From Gammaproteobacteria bacterium (GTDB lineage Bacteria; Pseudomonadota; Gammaproteobacteria; Enterobacterales; Kangiellaceae): 64,000 nt of DNA. Both the position numbers and the translations under genes were made by a program. Where the stretch lies: positions 25,772-89,771 of the forward strand of contig JABXHQ010000126.1 of NCBI GenBank assembly GCA_013373545.1. Reading direction: 5' to 3'. The notes under the pieces are model-generated. The model made no database searches. It worked only from the letters and a program-made list of their open reading frames with translations, and had not been told where the DNA came from. Numbering within the stretch: the first letter of the stretch is position 1; every line of letters begins with the position of its first letter. This document shows, in pieces, positions 1 through 10,758 of the stretch.

Positions 1-3000
1 TTGCGTTGCATCAGAACCAGACTCAGTAACGCCGAGTGCTTTTTGAATTAAGCGGCTTTTCTCTTGTGCAAGCGCAATGCGCATCGCTTCATCTTGTTCA
101 CGGTCAAAATAACGTCGGCCATCAACCCAAGTTTGTAAGACTTTCGCATAAATTGACAGGGGGTTGTCATTCCAAATAACAAAGTCAGCATCTTTTCCTG
201 CCACTAAGCTACCGGTAAATTTATCTACTTTAAGTTGCTTTGCTGGGTTAATGGTGACCATTTTGATGGCATCTTCGGGTTTCATGTCGCAGTAGTTAAT
301 CGACTTGGCCGCTTCGGTATTTAAGCGTCGAATTAAGTCACCGCTGTCAGAGTTGACCGAAACGTTGACACCATTTTTCATCATTAAACAAGTGTTACCG
401 GGAATAGCATCATACACTTCAAATTTATACGCCCACCAGTCGGCAAATGTCGAAGCGCTAGCGCCATGTTTTGCCATCTCATCCGCAACTTTATAGCCTT
501 CTAATATGTGGGTGAAAGTTTGAATTTTAAAATTAAAGTCTTCGGCAATTTTCATCAAACTTAAAATTTCTGAAGCAACATACGAGTGTGAGTGCACAAA
601 ACGTTGTTGATCGAGAATTTCATTAAGCGTATCGAGACGGAAGTTGCGTCGCGGTGGTGCAGTGGTTTTGCGTACCGAACGACTCAAGTCGTCGTAGCGT
701 TCAAAACTTTGTTTGTATTCACGCGCGCGTAAGAATGCATCACGTACGATTGTCTCCACACCCATTCGTGTTTGCGGATAGCGAATGGTAAATTTATCGC
801 CCCAGTTACTTTGTTTAACATTTTCACCCAAGGCAAATTTTATCGATGCCGGCGCTTGAGTAAATTTAAGGCCGTTGGCATTTTCACCCCAGCGCAATTT
901 AATTACTTGGGCTTGACCGCCAATTGGGTTTGCCGACCCGTGTAGCAATTGTGCAGTGGTCGTGCCACCGGCGAGTGCACGATAAATATTAATATCTTCT
1001 GGATTGAGTACATCACCAATTCTAACTTCTGCGGTGATCGCATCACTACCTTCGTTGACGCCTTTACTAATGGCGATGTGAGAGTGCTCATCAATGATAC
1101 CGGCCGTGACGTGCTTGTTGGTGCCATCAATCACTGTGTAGCCAGAAGGTGTTTTCAAATTTTGTCCAACTTCACGAATTTTGCCATCGCGAATTATCAT
1201 ATCGGCATTGGTTAATACACCTTGCTTATCCGAAGTCCAAATGGTTGCGTTTTTAATGTGAACTCGTTGCTGTGCAGGAGCTCCTTTTGGCGCAAAGGCG
1301 CGATTTGGATACGTAAGCTCGCTCAGATAAGTTGGCGCCTCTGGAGTGCTTTCTTGATTGGCTTTCGCGTTCGCGTCAGCACTTTTATTCGCAACAATAT
1401 CCAGTCGAGCCAGATCAGGTGCTGTCACTTGACCGAGCAGTTGACCTTTGTCTTTACGCAGCGTAAACCGGTAAGCACCCGGTAGGCCAAGATCGCTCAA
1501 GTCTGCGCTAAACTGAAGTTGATTATCACTTAGTCCATGGCTTTTGATAGCAACTGTCTTCGCTTTCTCGCTTTTCTCTTCGCTGTCAGTTTCCGCTGTG
1601 CTGTCAGTGGTTTCTGGTGTCGCTTGGGATAAACTGAGTTTGCCTGAGACTTTGGCATCTTCTTGGGTTAACTGTAAAGTTAAAGCAGTGCCTTTAAGGT
1701 TAAGCGTGTAATCGCCAGCTACTTGGGTAATGTTTAACGGTTTAATGTTTTGTTCTTGACCCATTAAGTAGACACTTTTAATGGTGCCGTCTTGAAATAA
1801 ATTGCCATCGCTGATAACTAAGTCGGCAAACATTCCGGGCGCAATCTTACCGGATTGATCGGCCACGCCGGCGATGCGTGCAGGCGTGGTGGTTAACGCT
1901 GCCAGCGCTGCTTGCTCAGAAAGACCGTGTTTAACAGCGGTTTTTACGTTTTTCCAAAACTGATTCTTTTTCTTTAATCCGAAGTGGGTGAAAGCAAAAG
2001 GTATTTTATTGTCTTCCAGTATTGCAGGGTTAGCCGGTGCCCGCTCCCAATGACGTAACTCGGCAAGTGAGGTATCGAGCTGCGCTTCGAAGCTAGTGAC
2101 ATCGGGCTTTTCTGGAAAGTTAAATGGAACAACAAAGGTTGCGGCGACTTGCTTAATATCATTCATGCGCGCGTATTCTTGTCCATCAGCAACGTAAACT
2201 ACATCGAGTCGATATTGATCAAACAATTGATCGGCGCGCGGTGTGTCTAAACTATCTTCCGGATTGAAGATAACGCCACTGCGTTCCAGTTCGCTGAGTT
2301 GCTCCAATGCCGCGTTGTACTCAACTGGCTCGTTGGTTATCAGGCGATCGGTTTTGCCTTTGGCCGATTGATACCACTTGGCATCGCTGAGCGTTTGTCG
2401 GATTAAGGCAATGCTACCCATCAGCGAAGAGGGGTAACTTTGCGTTGAACTTCCTTTATTAAAACTAGCAAAGTGGCGTGCGTGAGCGCGATAAACTAAG
2501 TCGTTGGGGATACCATCGGCTAATGAAACGGTCACGCCTTGCCCTTGAAAAATACCATCTAACTTAGCGGTTTGTACCGCAGTGAAGCCATTATGGATGT
2601 AGTCTTTCGCGGCTTTGTTATCGGCTTTAAATTGATCCACCCAGTCTACTTCAGCATGGATTGCGTCGTTCCAGGCGTTGCCGCCGCTGCGCTTGCCTTC
2701 GTACTGCGGTGGTTCACCCCAGCGAAACGCCGACTGTGCAGAACCGAATACATAATCGCTGTAGGGATCAATAAAGCCCGGATAAACCGTATGTCCGGTC
2801 AGGTCGATAATCTTGGCATCTTGCGGGACTTTACCGCCGCGCTCAATACTCTCAATGCGGCCGTTATCAATGATTAAAGTCGCTCGCTCAATTTTCTTCC
2901 CGGGCTCGGTGTAAACAGTGGCGTTGGTGAACGCAACTTTGTTAAGAGAGCGATCATGCAGGCCGTAAACGTGCCCAGTTTGATCAGCGCTGACGCTTTG

Positions 3001-3054
3001 GCTTACAAGCCCCGTCAACAAAGCGGCGAATGCGCTTTGACTGAGTTTATTCAT
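1..3054 (-). CDS. Secreted amidohydrolase, two amidohydrolase-like halves (partial, runs off window start)
   Basis: Open minus-strand frame from ATG at 3054 (MNKLSQSAFAALLTGLVSQSVSADQTGHVYGLHDR..., signal peptide). N-terminal half has ..GHTVYPGFIDPYSDY..; C-terminal half has ..NKHVTAGIIDEHSHIAISKGVNEGSDAI.. No stop before base 1, so absent from the ORF track. Confidence 0.85.
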   Translation of the reverse strand, partial: MNKLSQSAFAALLTGLVSQSVSADQTGHVYGLHDRSLNKVAFTNATVYTEPGKKIERATLIIDNGRIESIERGGKVPQDAKIIDLTGHTVYPGFIDPYSDYVFGSAQSAFRWGEPPQYEGKRSGGNAWNDAIHAEVDWVDQFKADNKAAKDYIHNGFTAVQTAKLDGIFQGQGVTVSLADGIPNDLVYRAHARHFASFNKGSSTQSYPSSLMGSIALIRQTLSDAKWYQSAKGKTDRLITNEPVEYNAALEQLSELERSGVIFNPEDSLDTPRADQLFDQYRLDVVYVADGQEYARMNDIKQVAATFVVPFNFPEKPDVTSFEAQLDTSLAELRHWERAPANPAILEDNKIPFAFTHFGLKKKNQFWKNVKTAVKHGLSEQAALAALTTTPARIAGVADQSGKIAPGMFADLVISDGNLFQDGTIKSVYLMGQEQNIKPLNITQVAGDYTLNLKGTALTLQLTQEDAKVSGKLSLSQATPETTDSTAETDSEEKSEKAKTVAIKSHGLSDNQLQFSADLSDLGLPGAYRFTLRKDKGQLLGQVTAPDLARLDIVANKSADANAKANQESTPEAPTYLSELTYPNRAFAPKGAPAQQRVHIKNATIWTSDKQGVLTNADMIIRDGKIREVGQNLKTPSGYTVIDGTNKHVTAGIIDEHSHIAISKGVNEGSDAITAEVRIGDVLNPEDINIYRALAGGTTTAQLLHGSANPIGGQAQVIKLRWGENANGLKFTQAPASIKFALGENVKQSNWGDKFTIRYPQTRMGVETIVRDAFLRAREYKQSFERYDDLSRSVRKTTAPPRRNFRLDTLNEILDQQRFVHSHSYVASEILSLMKIAEDFNFKIQTFTHILEGYKVADEMAKHGASASTFADWWAYKFEVYDAIPGNTCLMMKNGVNVSVNSDSGDLIRRLNTEAAKSINYCDMKPEDAIKMVTINPAKQLKVDKFTGSLVAGKDADFVIWNDNPLSIYAKVLQTWVDGRRYFDREQDEAMRIALAQEKSRLIQKALGVTESGSDATQ

Positions 3055-3234
3055 GTTGTTATCTCTTCATGGCTAGTAAAACGCTAAGTCTCGCACAACC
3101 GCCAGCACTGTGCGAGCACTAGCTGTCACACGCAGATTTTTATAACTAACTGAAAAATATAGTGAAAATTCAAATGTGATGCGATTTTAAATACTTTTTT
3201 ACAAAATCTCGATACGCTTTTCGTTAAACAAACC

Positions 3235-4326
3235 TTAGTCGGGCCATTGCTGCGTTGCCGGACCGACAAACATCGGAATTGAATGCCAATAGTAGTGGCC
3301 TTGGCGGGTGGTTGGCGCGGTACAGTTGACGCGTGAACGTCCGGCTGCAGGCGTCGATGGCAGAGTAATGGTGACGCGCATGATGCTGCTCGTTGGCGTT
3401 TTTGGCGCAAAGGTGACTTGCTCGATGGGCTTTCCCTGATAGAAGCAATTTAACTGAGTCATCGCGAACGGAGGGTTTTTGAGGTCGAACTCTAATTGTT
3501 TGGGCGCTCGTGGATGGAAGGGATCATAATCCGCTTGGTTGAGCACCGGCATTGCTGCCGTGTTTAGCCGGAGGGTTAAAGATTCAAGACTGGCATAGCG
3601 CCCGGATAATGAGAAGCGTGGTAATCCTTGTGGTGCACTGGCGGCTGAGAGCGGACCGGAATGTTGCGCGAACGCATGATAACCGGCTTCCGCTAACCAC
3701 TGTGCTTGCGCTTTGGTGTACTCTCCAAATGGGTAGGCAAAAAGTTTCGCTGGTGTGCTGCCCAGTTTTTGCTGCAGGATTGCTTGCGCACGCTCCACTT
3801 CAGTTTGAAACTCATCCTTGGTTAAGGCGATCATATGTGGATGAGACACACTGTGGTTGGCAAGGGTAACCCCTTGTTGTTGCATTTCTTGCAGTTGCTG
3901 CCAGGTCATCATTGCGCTGTAGCGGCGTTCAATCGGCTCGGTGGTAACAAAAATGGTGAAGGGAAACTGGTGTTGCTTGAGCAGCGGCCAAGCATTGTCA
4001 TAAATTGATTGATAGCCATCATCAAAAGTGATCGCGACACTTTTCGGTGGTAGTGATTCGCCTTGGTTTAATTTGGCAAGCGCCTCCGGCAATGCAATAA
4101 CATTGAATCGATGCTCGCTTAGATATTGCAAGTGAGCGGCAAATTGCGCGACCGGAGTACTAGTGACCGCAGGTGTATCGTCGGCAACATGATGATAAAG
4201 TAACACGACCAACGGACCCGTGGGAGCTGTGACATTGCCATCGGTTGCTGGCAAAAGTGGACTCGCGGTGAATAACAGACCGCTTAATACAAGGCGCATA
4301 ACCGCTTTGATTGAGTGTAACAGCAT
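3235..4326 (-). CDS. Polysaccharide deacetylase (NodB/CE4-like) family protein, exported
   Basis: ORF 363 aa; signal peptide; VAITFDDGYQSIYDNAWPLLKQHQFPFTIFVTTEPI and LANHSVSHPHM motifs. Confidence 0.9.
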   Translation of the reverse strand: MLLHSIKAVMRLVLSGLLFTASPLLPATDGNVTAPTGPLVVLLYHHVADDTPAVTSTPVAQFAAHLQYLSEHRFNVIALPEALAKLNQGESLPPKSVAITFDDGYQSIYDNAWPLLKQHQFPFTIFVTTEPIERRYSAMMTWQQLQEMQQQGVTLANHSVSHPHMIALTKDEFQTEVERAQAILQQKLGSTPAKLFAYPFGEYTKAQAQWLAEAGYHAFAQHSGPLSAASAPQGLPRFSLSGRYASLESLTLRLNTAAMPVLNQADYDPFHPRAPKQLEFDLKNPPFAMTQLNCFYQGKPIEQVTFAPKTPTSSIMRVTITLPSTPAAGRSRVNCTAPTTRQGHYYWHSIPMFVGPATQQWPD

Positions 4327-4445
4327 GATCGCAGTTCCATTTGGTTTGCAGTGGCTTTAATTATCGGTATTATCGGCTACTTTCGATCAGTAGCGTAACG
4401 TATTCGGCGACTTGGCGCCAACTTAAGTAAAAAAGGATCAGATGT

Positions 4446-5390
4446 ATGGCGGGCTCCAGTCTATTAACCTTACTTGATGATATTGCAACCGTGTTAGACG
4501 ATGTTGCGGTAATGTCGAAAGTGGCCGTTAAAAAAACTGCAGGTGTATTAGGGGATGACTTAGCGCTTAACGCTGAGCAGGTCACAGGCGTTCGTGCTGA
4601 GCGTGAAATTCCAGTGGTGTGGGCCGTGGCCAAAGGCTCATTCATTAACAAGTTAATTTTAGTTCCCGCCGCTTTAATTATTTCGGCGTTTTTACCGATT
4701 TTGATAACACCGCTATTGATGTTAGGCGGCGCTTTTTTATGTTACGAAGGTTGCGAAAAAGTTTTTCATAAGTTGTTTCACCGCGAGCAAGAGCAAGCCC
4801 AGCAGCGTGATGTGGTGAAAGCGTTACACGATCCGAAAGTCGATATGGTGGATTTCGAGCGCAATAAAATTAAAGGCGCGATTCGCACCGACTTTATTCT
4901 CTCGGCTGAAATTATTGTCATTGCGCTAGGAACTGTGGCGGAATCGACGTTTACGACGCAGGTCTTAGTGGTATCGGCGATCGCGCTCGGCATGACCGTG
5001 TTTGTGTATGGTTTAGTAGCGGCCATCGTTAAATTAGATGATGCCGGTTTATATTTAATGCAGCGCTCAGGCGATGGTTGGATGACTCAATTGCAGCAGG
5101 TCATTGGAAACGGCTTGTTAAAGTTTGCTCCGATTCTAATGAAGCTACTAGCGATTGTTGGCACTTTAGCTATGTTTTTAGTGGGTGGCGGAATTCTTGT
5201 ACATGGTTTCCCATGGCTGGCGGATGCTTTGCATCAGCTCGAGCAAGTGTCTGCGCAATTGGTTAGCTGGTCGAGCTGGTATTTATGGCTAGTTCCCTTG
5301 TTATATAACGCGATTGTGGGCGCACTCCTGGGCTCGGCTATATTAATTGCGGTGTCGTTGGCTGCGAAGTGGTGGCCTACAAAACCCTAG
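4446..5390 (+). CDS. DUF808 / YedI-family inner membrane protein
   Basis: ORF 314 aa beginning [48 protein letters not shown], characteristic of the DUF808 family; multiple TM segments. Confidence 0.88.
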   Translation: MAGSSLLTLLDDIATVLDDVAVMSKVAVKKTAGVLGDDLALNAEQVTGVRAEREIPVVWAVAKGSFINKLILVPAALIISAFLPILITPLLMLGGAFLCYEGCEKVFHKLFHREQEQAQQRDVVKALHDPKVDMVDFERNKIKGAIRTDFILSAEIIVIALGTVAESTFTTQVLVVSAIALGMTVFVYGLVAAIVKLDDAGLYLMQRSGDGWMTQLQQVIGNGLLKFAPILMKLLAIVGTLAMFLVGGGILVHGFPWLADALHQLEQVSAQLVSWSSWYLWLVPLLYNAIVGALLGSAILIAVSLAAKWWPTKP

Positions 5391-5391
5391 C

Positions 5392-5405
5392 CTGATCCGG
5401 ATCAA
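5392..5405 (+). promoter_or_regulatory. Candidate FNR box upstream of hemN
   Basis: CTGATCCGGATCAA matches TTGAT-N4-ATCAA at 9/10 positions. -10-like TACAAT at 5428-5433 places the box centre (5398.5) near -41.5. Confidence 0.65.
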
Positions 5406-5466
5406 TATCGCTTGGCGGGCACTGCTCTACAATCAGCTTTTTTATGCTGTAAGCTGGAGCTATTCA

Positions 5467-6996
5467 ATGCCCTCTACTGGACCACAAGACGCGGCAACAA
5501 CAAGTAGTCAACACACGACCGAGAATTTACCCAATACCACTGTGGACTGGGATCCACAGTTAATAGCGCGTTACTCGGTCAATGGCCCTCGTTATACTTC
5601 TTATCCAACCGCGTTGGAGTTCAATGAGTCGATTGGTACGCAAGAGTATCGGCAAGCGCTGCAAGCGATCCCAAGTGATCGCACACTTTCCTTGTACATT
5701 CACATCCCGTTTTGTTGGCATGTTTGTTACTACTGTGCATGCAATAAAGTTGTCACTCGAGATTACCGCCGCGTTGCCGCCTACCTCACGGCATTGATGC
5801 AAGAGATTGATCAAGTGGCGGCTGCGTTGCAGGGGCAAACGGTGACACAAATTCATTTTGGTGGTGGTACGCCAACTTATTTGACGGCGGCTGATCGTCA
5901 GTTATTAATGAACAAATTACGCAGTGCGTTTAATTTTGCCAGCCAAGATAACTTGGAGGCGTCGATTGAAGTGGACCCGCGCACGGTAAAGCCAGAGGAC
6001 TTGGCTGAGTTGTACGCACTCGGTTTTAATCGGCTTAGTTTAGGCGTGCAAGATTTTAACCCCGAGGTGCAACGCGCGGTCAATCGCGAGCAGTCCTTCG
6101 AGCAAGTCGCTGCGTTAGTTTCTACCGCGCGCGAAGTGGGGTTTGGTTCGCTGAGTTTTGATTTGATCTACGGTCTGCCGCGACAAACTCAAGCAAGCTT
6201 TACGAAGACACTCGAGCAAGTCATCGCGCTGCGTCCGGAGCGCGTGTCAGTGTTTAATTATGCGCATTTGCCACACCGCTTCGCTCCGCAGCGCAGAATT
6301 AATGATGCGGAACTACCCAGCGGTGCGGAGAAGCTGAGTATTTTGCAAAACACCATCGCAATGATGCAACAAGCGGGTTATCAATACATTGGTATGGATC
6401 ATTTTGCTTTACCCAGTGATGAGTTGGCGCGGGCACAACGCGAGGGTGAATTACATCGAAACTTTCAAGGTTATACCACTCAAGGTAATTGCGACCTAAT
6501 TGGATTAGGCGTCTCATCAATTTCGGCGCTAAACGCACACAGTCATCACGCGAGCCTGTACGCACAGAATCACCGCGAGATTGCCAGCTATCAATCAGCA
6601 ACCGCTGCCGATGGACTTGCGACCTGGCGCGGCGCTGGTCTTAATCGCGACGATGAAATTGCTAAAGCTGCCATTTTCTCCTTAATCTGCAACTTTGAAT
6701 TGGCAATTGAGCCTTTTTCAAAACGCTGGGGAATCGACTTTTGGCAATATTTTTCCGGCGCAAAAGCAACACTCGAGCAGCAAATTAAAGATGGCCTGTT
6801 AACCTGCGATGCGGATCATTTACAAGTCACCGCGCGCGGGCGTTTGTTTGTGCGTAATATTTGTATGGCGTTTGACCGCTACTTTTTTGGTGATTCGTTG
6901 TTGGCGTCCGCTTCTGGAGGTACCACTGCGATTGCGGTCAGCCAAGTGACCGAGTCGGAGCCTGGATTGAAGCGCAAATACTCCAGTGCTTTGTAA
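5467..6996 (+). CDS. hemN: Oxygen-independent coproporphyrinogen III oxidase (radical SAM)
   Basis: ORF track starts at 5347; ATG at 5467 (MPSTGPQDAATTS) preferred. SVNGPRYTSYPTALEF, LSLYIHIPFCWHVCYYCACNKVVTRD, IHFGGGTPTYLTAADR. Confidence 0.93.
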   Translation: MPSTGPQDAATTSSQHTTENLPNTTVDWDPQLIARYSVNGPRYTSYPTALEFNESIGTQEYRQALQAIPSDRTLSLYIHIPFCWHVCYYCACNKVVTRDYRRVAAYLTALMQEIDQVAAALQGQTVTQIHFGGGTPTYLTAADRQLLMNKLRSAFNFASQDNLEASIEVDPRTVKPEDLAELYALGFNRLSLGVQDFNPEVQRAVNREQSFEQVAALVSTAREVGFGSLSFDLIYGLPRQTQASFTKTLEQVIALRPERVSVFNYAHLPHRFAPQRRINDAELPSGAEKLSILQNTIAMMQQAGYQYIGMDHFALPSDELARAQREGELHRNFQGYTTQGNCDLIGLGVSSISALNAHSHHASLYAQNHREIASYQSATAADGLATWRGAGLNRDDEIAKAAIFSLICNFELAIEPFSKRWGIDFWQYFSGAKATLEQQIKDGLLTCDADHLQVTARGRLFVRNICMAFDRYFFGDSLLASASGGTTAIAVSQVTESEPGLKRKYSSAL

Positions 6997-7086
6997 TGCT
7001 GTGATATTGCGCGCAAGGCGCCGCGCAGGTTCCATAACCGGATGCCTGAATAACAGGTGCGATGCTAAGCGCTTTCTATTATACTC

Positions 7087-7854
7087 ATGGCAAGTTTAAT
7101 TGAAGCCAATAGCGTTATGTCATCCTCCGCACCTAAGTACGAAATTCGTTGCCAATCTTGCAGTATCAGCCGGTTATGCCTGCCGGTAATGTTGGCTGAG
7201 TCTGAGGTTGAACACTTAGATTCGATTGTTGAACGTAGCCGTCCCTTACGCAAAAGTGAGCAATTATTTTCCGCTAATGACCATTTTGAGTATGTCTATG
7301 CGATTCGTTCCGGCAGCTTAAAGTCTTACACAATTTCCGAGGATGGCGTTGAGCAAATTACGGGCTTTCATTTACCGGGAGAGATTGTTGGTTTAGATGC
7401 CATCAACGATGGACGTCACCCAAGTTTTGCAAAAGCACTGGAAACTTCCAGTGTCTGTGCATTACCGTTTGATAAGTTAGAGTCATTAGCTCGTCAGATG
7501 CCGGCCCTGCAGTCACAGTTATTTCGCGTCATGAGCCAAGAGATCCGTGAAGACCAAGAGTTGATGATGTTGCTAAATAAAAAGTCTGCGGATGAGCGCT
7601 TAGCGGCATTTCTGATTAACTTATCGCAACGTTTCGGTCGTCGAGGATTATCCTCATCGGTGTTTCGTTTAACTATGACGCGTTCAGATATCGGCAACTA
7701 TTTAGGTTTGGCGGTTGAGACAATAAGCCGTTTGTTAACACGATTTCAACAAGAAGGGTTGCTGGCGGTAGAAGACAAAGAAATTACCATTACTCAAGTG
7801 GAAGCTTTGAGTCACTTGGCCGGCACTCGCTGTCATGTAGAGCCTGCCAAGTAG
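7087..7854 (+). CDS. fnr: FNR-type Crp/Fnr family transcriptional regulator
   Basis: [14 protein letters not shown] (CX2CX5C cluster ligands as in E. coli FNR), [15 protein letters not shown] (fourth Cys), C-terminal [33 protein letters not shown]. Confidence 0.95.
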   Translation: MASLIEANSVMSSSAPKYEIRCQSCSISRLCLPVMLAESEVEHLDSIVERSRPLRKSEQLFSANDHFEYVYAIRSGSLKSYTISEDGVEQITGFHLPGEIVGLDAINDGRHPSFAKALETSSVCALPFDKLESLARQMPALQSQLFRVMSQEIREDQELMMLLNKKSADERLAAFLINLSQRFGRRGLSSSVFRLTMTRSDIGNYLGLAVETISRLLTRFQQEGLLAVEDKEITITQVEALSHLAGTRCHVEPAK

Positions 7855-7861
7855 ATTATTC

Positions 7862-7896
7862 GCCGCCAACGCTACAACTGGCGAGGCGGCATTTTT
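7862..7896. terminator. Putative terminator between convergent fnr and pfk
   Basis: GCCGCC...GGCGGC stem followed by ATTTTT, between convergent ORFs. Confidence 0.6.
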
Positions 7897-7898
7897 CG

Positions 7899-9170
7899 TT
7901 AAACGGTAAAGCGTTTTTTCAATTTTTTAGCAACTGCTTCATTCTTTAATGTTACATATTGCGGCAAGCCGTTTTTGTAGGGAGGGTAAGACTCGCCTTG
8001 AATTAAAGGTGATAAATACTCGCGGCACGCATCGGTGATATGAAAGCCATCGCGAGTAATAAAATTGCGCGGCATCATTTTTTCAACATTCGCAACTTGT
8101 TCTAACGGCGCTTTGCCGATTGTCCAGCCATAGCGTTTAGTGTTTTTGCGGTCAATGGTTACCATGACTGAATTGTCACCTTGTAATGCGTACTCAACTG
8201 CAGCACGGCCAACAGCATAGGCTTGTTCAACATCGGTGGCTGACGCAATATGGCGCGCGGCGCGTTGCAAATAATCGGCAACGGCCCAATGATATTTGTA
8301 GCCTAACTCTTGTTTAATTAAATTGGCCACAACCGGTGCTACGCCGCCGAGTTGTTTATGACCAAAAGCGTCGGTGGTTCCGGCATCGGCTAGGAAGTTG
8401 CCGTCTTTATCTTGCGCGCCTTCTGATACCACAATGGCGCAGTAGCCGAATTTTTTGACACAGCGATCCACGCGCTTAAGAAACTTTTCGCGATTGAAAG
8501 CAATTTCGGGGAACAGGATGATGTGTGGAGAGTCGCCTTCTTGTTCAGCCGCTAAACCACCGGCTGCAGCAATCCATCCTGCGTGACGCCCCATGACTTC
8601 CATTACGAAAACTTTGGTCGAAGTTTTCGCCATCGACGCAACGTCAAAGCCTGCTTCACGAATCGACACCGCAATGTATTTCGCAACTGAGCCAAACCCT
8701 GGGCAATTGTCAGTCAATGGTAAATCGTTGTCGACGGTTTTCGGAATGTGAATGGCCTGAATCGGGTAGCCCATTTGCTCAGAAAGTTGCGATACTTTTA
8801 AGCAGGTATCGGCTGAGTCGCCACCGCCATTGTAGAAAAAATAGCGGATATCGTGTGCTTTAAACACTTCGATAAGGCGCTCATACTCGGCGCGATTTTC
8901 CTCTAAGCTTTTCAACTTATAACGACAGGAGCCGAAAGCACCGGATGGGGTATGTTTTAATGCGGCAATATCTTTTTTGGATTCTTTACTTGTATCAATC
9001 AGATCTTCAGTTAGCGCACCAATAATACCGTTACGTCCAGCATAGACTTTGCCGATTTGATTTTTGTGCTCGCGAGCGGCTTCGATAACGCCACACGCAG
9101 ATGCGTTGATGACGGCGGTAACGCCGCCCGACTGGGCATAAAATGCATTGTATTTTTTGGCACGCGCCAT
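7899..9170 (-). CDS. 6-phosphofructokinase, likely pyrophosphate-dependent
   Basis: ORF track extends to 9266; ATG at 9170 (MARAKKYNAFYAQSGG) has a GGAG SD. YNGGGDSADT, PKTVDNDLPLTDNCPGFGS, EVMGRHAGWIAAA. Confidence 0.88.
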   Translation of the reverse strand: MARAKKYNAFYAQSGGVTAVINASACGVIEAAREHKNQIGKVYAGRNGIIGALTEDLIDTSKESKKDIAALKHTPSGAFGSCRYKLKSLEENRAEYERLIEVFKAHDIRYFFYNGGGDSADTCLKVSQLSEQMGYPIQAIHIPKTVDNDLPLTDNCPGFGSVAKYIAVSIREAGFDVASMAKTSTKVFVMEVMGRHAGWIAAAGGLAAEQEGDSPHIILFPEIAFNREKFLKRVDRCVKKFGYCAIVVSEGAQDKDGNFLADAGTTDAFGHKQLGGVAPVVANLIKQELGYKYHWAVADYLQRAARHIASATDVEQAYAVGRAAVEYALQGDNSVMVTIDRKNTKRYGWTIGKAPLEQVANVEKMMPRNFITRDGFHITDACREYLSPLIQGESYPPYKNGLPQYVTLKNEAVAKKLKKRFTV

Positions 9171-9345
9171 AGGGGTCTCCATTAAAGATTCGCGATTATT
9201 CAACTTGGCGGGTATTATAGAGCATTGCGCTGCGCTCTTGAACGATTGCCGAGCAATTGTTGTCATAATTCGATAAATAATGTTTATTTCGGTTGCGCAG
9301 TCATTGTATTGTTCGCTTTAACTATTCAAGTCAGGAGCCTGTGTC

Positions 9346-10701
9346 TTGTTACCGCACATTCATATATCGGCCATCTGTGGCACTTTTATGGGCGGCATTG
9401 CCCAGCTAGCCAAGCAAAAAGGGTTTCACGTAAGCGGGTCGGATCAAAATTGCTATCCGCCAATGAGTACTCAGCTCGAGCAAGCGGGGATCGAATTATC
9501 ACAAGGTTTTAGTGCTGAAAACTTGCAGCCTCATCCGCAGTGTGTGGTGGTGGGTAATGCGATGTCGCGTGGTAATCCTGAAGTCGAATATTTGTTAGAA
9601 CGGGGACTGAATTACCGTTCTGGGCCGCAGTGGTTGGCCGAAAATGTACTGCATGACAAATGGGTAATTGCGGTAGCTGGCACCCATGGAAAAACGACGA
9701 CGGCTTCAATGGTGACTTGGATATTAGAGTATGCTGGCCTCAATCCTGGGTTCTTAATTGGGGGCGTGCCAGAGAATTTTTCGGTATCCGCGCGGGTAAC
9801 CGATTCGATATTCTTTGTGGTCGAAGCCGACGAATATGACACCGCGTTTTTTGATAAACGCTCGAAGTTTGTTCATTATCGAGCAAGAACAACCATATTG
9901 AATAATTTAGAGTTTGATCATGCGGATATTTTTGCTGATTTGGCCGCGATTGAAACTCAGTTTCATCACCTAGTGCGCACGATCCCAAACAATGGATTAA
10001 TTATTCACCCTGATCGCAGTGAGGCGCTCGATCGGGTATTAGAGCGTGGCAGCTGGTCGCCATTACAATCATTTGGTGCCAACGGACAATGGCGATATGG
10101 TCTATTGGCGGATGATGGTTCAGCGTTTGAAGTCTTTTACCAAGGCCAGTCTTATGGTGAAGTACATTGGCCGTTGTGTGGTTTGCACAATGTGAGTAAT
10201 GGACTTGCAGCCATTGCTGCGGCTCATCATGCCGGAGTGCTGATTGAAGACGCGGTAGCGGCTCTGGCGCAATTTAAAAATGTTAAGCGGCGCATGGAGC
10301 TGAAAGGTCAGGTGGGTGACATTGCGGTCTATGATGACTTTGCTCATCACCCCAGTGCGATAACTACAACGCTGGACGGTTTACGCAAGAAGGTTAAGCA
10401 GCAGCCGATCATAGCTGTGGTGGATGCGCGCTCAAACACCATGCGCATGGGCCATCATAAAGATAAAGTGATCCCAGCGCTGGCAGATGCCGACGTTAAA
10501 ATTATTCACGATCCGTCTCATATCAATTGGCGCGACGAAAATGGCGACACGTTGATTGTTGATTCAATTGAGCAAGTGATCAGTGAAATTATGAGTCGCG
10601 TAACCGCCGACAGTCAAATCTTGCTAATGAGTAACGGTGCCTTTGGCGGTATTTATGATAAGTTATTAGCGCGCTTAACAACTTGGCAGGCGAGCGCATA
10701 G
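9346..10701 (+). CDS. mpl: UDP-N-acetylmuramate:L-alanyl-gamma-D-glutamyl-meso-diaminopimelate ligase
   Basis: HIHISAICGTFMGGIAQLAKQKGFHVSGSDQNCYPPMSTQLEQAGI; Mur ligase P-loop AVAGTHGKTTTASM; DDFAHHPSAI. Confidence 0.95.
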   Translation: MLPHIHISAICGTFMGGIAQLAKQKGFHVSGSDQNCYPPMSTQLEQAGIELSQGFSAENLQPHPQCVVVGNAMSRGNPEVEYLLERGLNYRSGPQWLAENVLHDKWVIAVAGTHGKTTTASMVTWILEYAGLNPGFLIGGVPENFSVSARVTDSIFFVVEADEYDTAFFDKRSKFVHYRARTTILNNLEFDHADIFADLAAIETQFHHLVRTIPNNGLIIHPDRSEALDRVLERGSWSPLQSFGANGQWRYGLLADDGSAFEVFYQGQSYGEVHWPLCGLHNVSNGLAAIAAAHHAGVLIEDAVAALAQFKNVKRRMELKGQVGDIAVYDDFAHHPSAITTTLDGLRKKVKQQPIIAVVDARSNTMRMGHHKDKVIPALADADVKIIHDPSHINWRDENGDTLIVDSIEQVISEIMSRVTADSQILLMSNGAFGGIYDKLLARLTTWQASA

Positions 10702-10758
10702 AGTCCTTTCTCGCGTTAATTGTACTAAGCTTACTGCCATAGGATAAGGATCGAGTGT

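Noticed and set aside
305-2877. Many short ORFs (60-100 aa) within 1-3054 on both strands
   Set aside because: They are antisense or out of frame to a continuous minus-strand amidohydrolase frame with no stop; treated as spurious.
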